A DNA stretch of 9,885 bases, taken from JAGXLC01 sp964461045. GTDB lineage: Bacteria > Bacteroidota > Bacteroidia > Bacteroidales > UBA12077. The notes beneath the pieces were generated by a model. The model made no database searches and was not told where the DNA came from. It was given only the letters and a program-made list of their open reading frames with translations. The stretch covers positions 1 to 9,885 of the forward strand of contig CAYWSJ010000105.1 in assembly GCA_964461045.1 (NCBI GenBank). Reading direction: 5' to 3'. The position numbers and the translations under genes were made by a program. Positions 8,421 through 9,885 of this stretch are shown here, one piece after another (positions within the stretch are counted from its first letter, which is position 1; each line of letters starts with the position of its first letter).

Positions 8421-8496
8421 TTATTTAGTTATTTTATTCTTTTCTATTAAAAGACTTTTGTATTAAAAACATGGTATCTGGAAAGAAATAAAAGTT

Positions 8497-9744
8497 TTAT
8501 TTTTTGCAATCGAGTTTGTAGATAAAATAAACTGAAAGCGCTATGATTCCTATAAATAGAATAAAAAAAGGTCCATATCCTAATTGATCAATGATCCAGC
8601 CTCCTAAAAGGGGGAAAACAGAAGGGATAATACTACCTGCACCGGAAAGACCTGTATAAAGAGCCCTGTTCTCATTGCTTGATACTTCAAGTAATACACC
8701 GTCTATTGAAACTTTATGTAGTGTAAAAACCACTCCTCCTCCTAAAAAGGCCAGAAAAAACAAATTTGAAACAGGAACCAGGTAAACATAAGCGGGGATT
8801 AATAATGCAAGGATTGAAGTGAGATATAGCAATTTCTGGTATTTAACTTTACGAGCATAGTAATAAAGCAAACTTCCAATGATAACACCACCCGTAACTT
8901 TGAATATCAGAAAAGTCCTTACGGCCTGACTTCCGGCCTCATAATTTTCTTTGGCAAATAGAATTAAAAAGGGCATCAATGCAAGAACAATCCCCTGGGT
9001 GTTAATGAGCATAAGATAATTAGCAAATTTCTTATTGCTTTTAATCTCTTCTCTTATCACCTTAAAATATTTTGTTAAACCAGAAATTTTAAATGTTTTA
9101 GCGGGTATTTCTTTTGCTTTCCAGAAACCCAGAGACGCAGAGCCGAGGGCAAGAGCAGCAATACCAAAAAGCCAGGCATAGTTAATAGGGTAAGCGTTGG
9201 CCACCAGCACTTTCCCTGCCAGAAAAGCTGAGATAAAAACCCCGACACTCGAAATAACCTGCCGGAGACTAAAGAATGATTTCCGGCTTTCCTGGAAAAC
9301 CGATTTCCCCAGGATATCTGTATAGCTTATGTTTGCAAAGGCTCCACTTATACTAAAGATAGTGATTAATAAGAAAATCATTACTATTATAAAATTCCCT
9401 GCTATGTTTGAAGAATACCAAAAGAGCACTGCCAGACCAGCCAGTGAAACAATCCTCAAATTAATTCCCAGTAACAAAAAGCCTTTTTTAAAAAGTTTAT
9501 TGTTGATAAATGAGGCAAAGAAAAGCTGGGCAAATTTAGACCCACCCACAAGGATGGCTGTCAGCAAGCCTACGTGTATTGATTTTCCTCCTGCATCAAT
9601 CATCATGGCAGGGATGATGGTGTCCACATCCATGAAATTTTTTGCAAGAGCCAGAAAAACTGCATGCCACAAGAAAAATTTATAATTAGAGCGGGATATT
9701 GATGACGTTAATTTCAAATTAAAATTTATTTTGATGCATTGCAA
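8497..9744 (-). CDS. Major facilitator superfamily (MFS) transporter, substrate unknown; start uncertain
   Basis: The product is an inner-membrane secondary transporter of about 415 residues with roughly 12 hydrophobic helices: near residues 23-47, 57-80, 88-110, 114-140, 155-179, 188-207, 241-265, 275-296, 303-321, 327-350, 364-386 and 391-411. A charged cytoplasmic loop of about 33 residues (KAKEIPAKTF onward) separates the two six-helix halves, as in MFS proteins. Near helix 4-5 the segment SYTDILGKSVFQESRKSFFSLRQ, and near helix 11 ENRALYTGLSGAGSIIPSVFPLLGGW, are MFS-like, but I do not recognise a substrate signature. The frame has no ATG before the first helix. The position given, 9744, is a TTG. 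A second TTG at 9717 (residue 10) is the better alternative if the promoter-like box at 9742-9749 is real. The first in-frame ATG (residue 38) would cut into helix 1 and is unlikely. The gene is a single transcription unit as far as can be seen. Confidence 0.88.
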   Translation of the reverse strand: MQCIKINFNLKLTSSISRSNYKFFLWHAVFLALAKNFMDVDTIIPAMMIDAGGKSIHVGLLTAILVGGSKFAQLFFASFINNKLFKKGFLLLGINLRIVSLAGLAVLFWYSSNIAGNFIIVMIFLLITIFSISGAFANISYTDILGKSVFQESRKSFFSLRQVISSVGVFISAFLAGKVLVANAYPINYAWLFGIAALALGSASLGFWKAKEIPAKTFKISGLTKYFKVIREEIKSNKKFANYLMLINTQGIVLALMPFLILFAKENYEAGSQAVRTFLIFKVTGGVIIGSLLYYYARKVKYQKLLYLTSILALLIPAYVYLVPVSNLFFLAFLGGGVVFTLHKVSIDGVLLEVSSNENRALYTGLSGAGSIIPSVFPLLGGWIIDQLGYGPFFILFIGIIALSVYFIYKLDCKK

Positions 9745-9749
9745 AATTA
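9742..9749 (-). promoter_or_regulatory. Possible -7 promoter box of the MFS gene, within a small inverted repeat
   Basis: On the minus strand these bases read TAATTTTG, an exact match to the Bacteroidota primary sigma -7 consensus TAnnTTTG. No clear TTG/TTTG -33 box is seen about 20 bases upstream, so support is partial. The box overlaps the TTG at 9744, so transcription from it would begin inside or after that codon and would favour the TTG at 9717 as the translation start. The box is also one arm and the centre of the perfect inverted repeat CAAAAT-TAAT-ATTTTG (9742-9757), which could be a regulator site or chance in AT-rich DNA. Confidence 0.3.
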
Positions 9750-9885
9750 ATATTTTGTGAACACATATAAATATCTCGATGTTTTAAAGTGATTTTTTTA
9801 CAGAGAAACTCAGCTTATAGATTGGTGAAAGGAAGGAAACAAGATATTGATTGTGAGATTTGATTATTTTGAAAATACAGAAAAA
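9745..9885. other. Upstream region of the MFS gene with no gene seen
   Basis: These 141 bases are AT-rich. The MFS frame stays open upstream only to 9783 and then meets a TAA stop at 9784-9786, with no ATG in between. I see no coding start reading toward the right edge and no structured RNA. A neighbouring gene, if there is one, begins beyond the window. Confidence 0.5.

Noticed and set aside
9329..9685. 118-codon plus-strand reading frame opposite the MFS gene
   Set aside because: It lies entirely antisense to a clear membrane protein gene and shows no domain, signal peptide or start context of its own.
1..9885. CRISPR array, tRNA or rRNA, transposon, phage or defence genes
   Set aside because: I looked for regularly spaced repeats, terminal inverted repeats, tRNA-like cloverleafs and nuclease, transposase or toxin motifs and saw none. 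The only nuclease is endonuclease III.

Overview
The window looks like a chromosomal segment from a member of the Bacteroidota. The evidence is indirect. The DNA is AT-rich. Starts are preceded by A/T-rich stretches instead of Shine-Dalgarno sequences. The exported S9 peptidase and tricorn-like peptidase are of types I associate with this phylum. No ribosomal RNA or other taxonomic marker is present, so a finer placement is not possible.

Layout: positions 1-2611 (minus) hold the first 870 residues of a tricorn-like S41 peptidase whose C-terminal catalytic part lies outside the window. Positions 2688-3344 (minus) are a complete endonuclease III gene (nth), 76 bases upstream of the tricorn gene and probably co-transcribed with it. 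After a hairpin at 3492-3527 comes a complete gamma-glutamyltransferase-family gene (3551-5275, minus). A 275-base divergent intergenic region separates it from a complete, exported prolyl-oligopeptidase-family (S9) serine peptidase (5551-8358, plus). That gene converges on a 12-helix MFS transporter (8497-9744, minus), and a strong bidirectional terminator hairpin at 8385-8420 lies between them. The last 141 bases are the MFS upstream region.

How the genes fit together: three of the five genes (tricorn-like, GGT-like, S9) encode peptidases or amidohydrolases with N-terminal signal peptides, so all three probably act beyond the inner membrane. Together they suggest a local neighbourhood for peptide degradation in the envelope. 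The S9 gene is divergent from the others, so this is shared neighbourhood and not one operon. Nth is a DNA-repair housekeeping gene. The transporter's substrate cannot be told from the sequence.

I see no CRISPR array, tRNA, rRNA, insertion sequence, phage gene or defence system. The genes belong to recognisable families and I do not find a wholly new system. The points most worth a second look are the altered substrate-binding residues of the GGT-like protein, the missing ATG start of the MFS gene, and the exported tricorn-like protein sitting among other exported peptidases.
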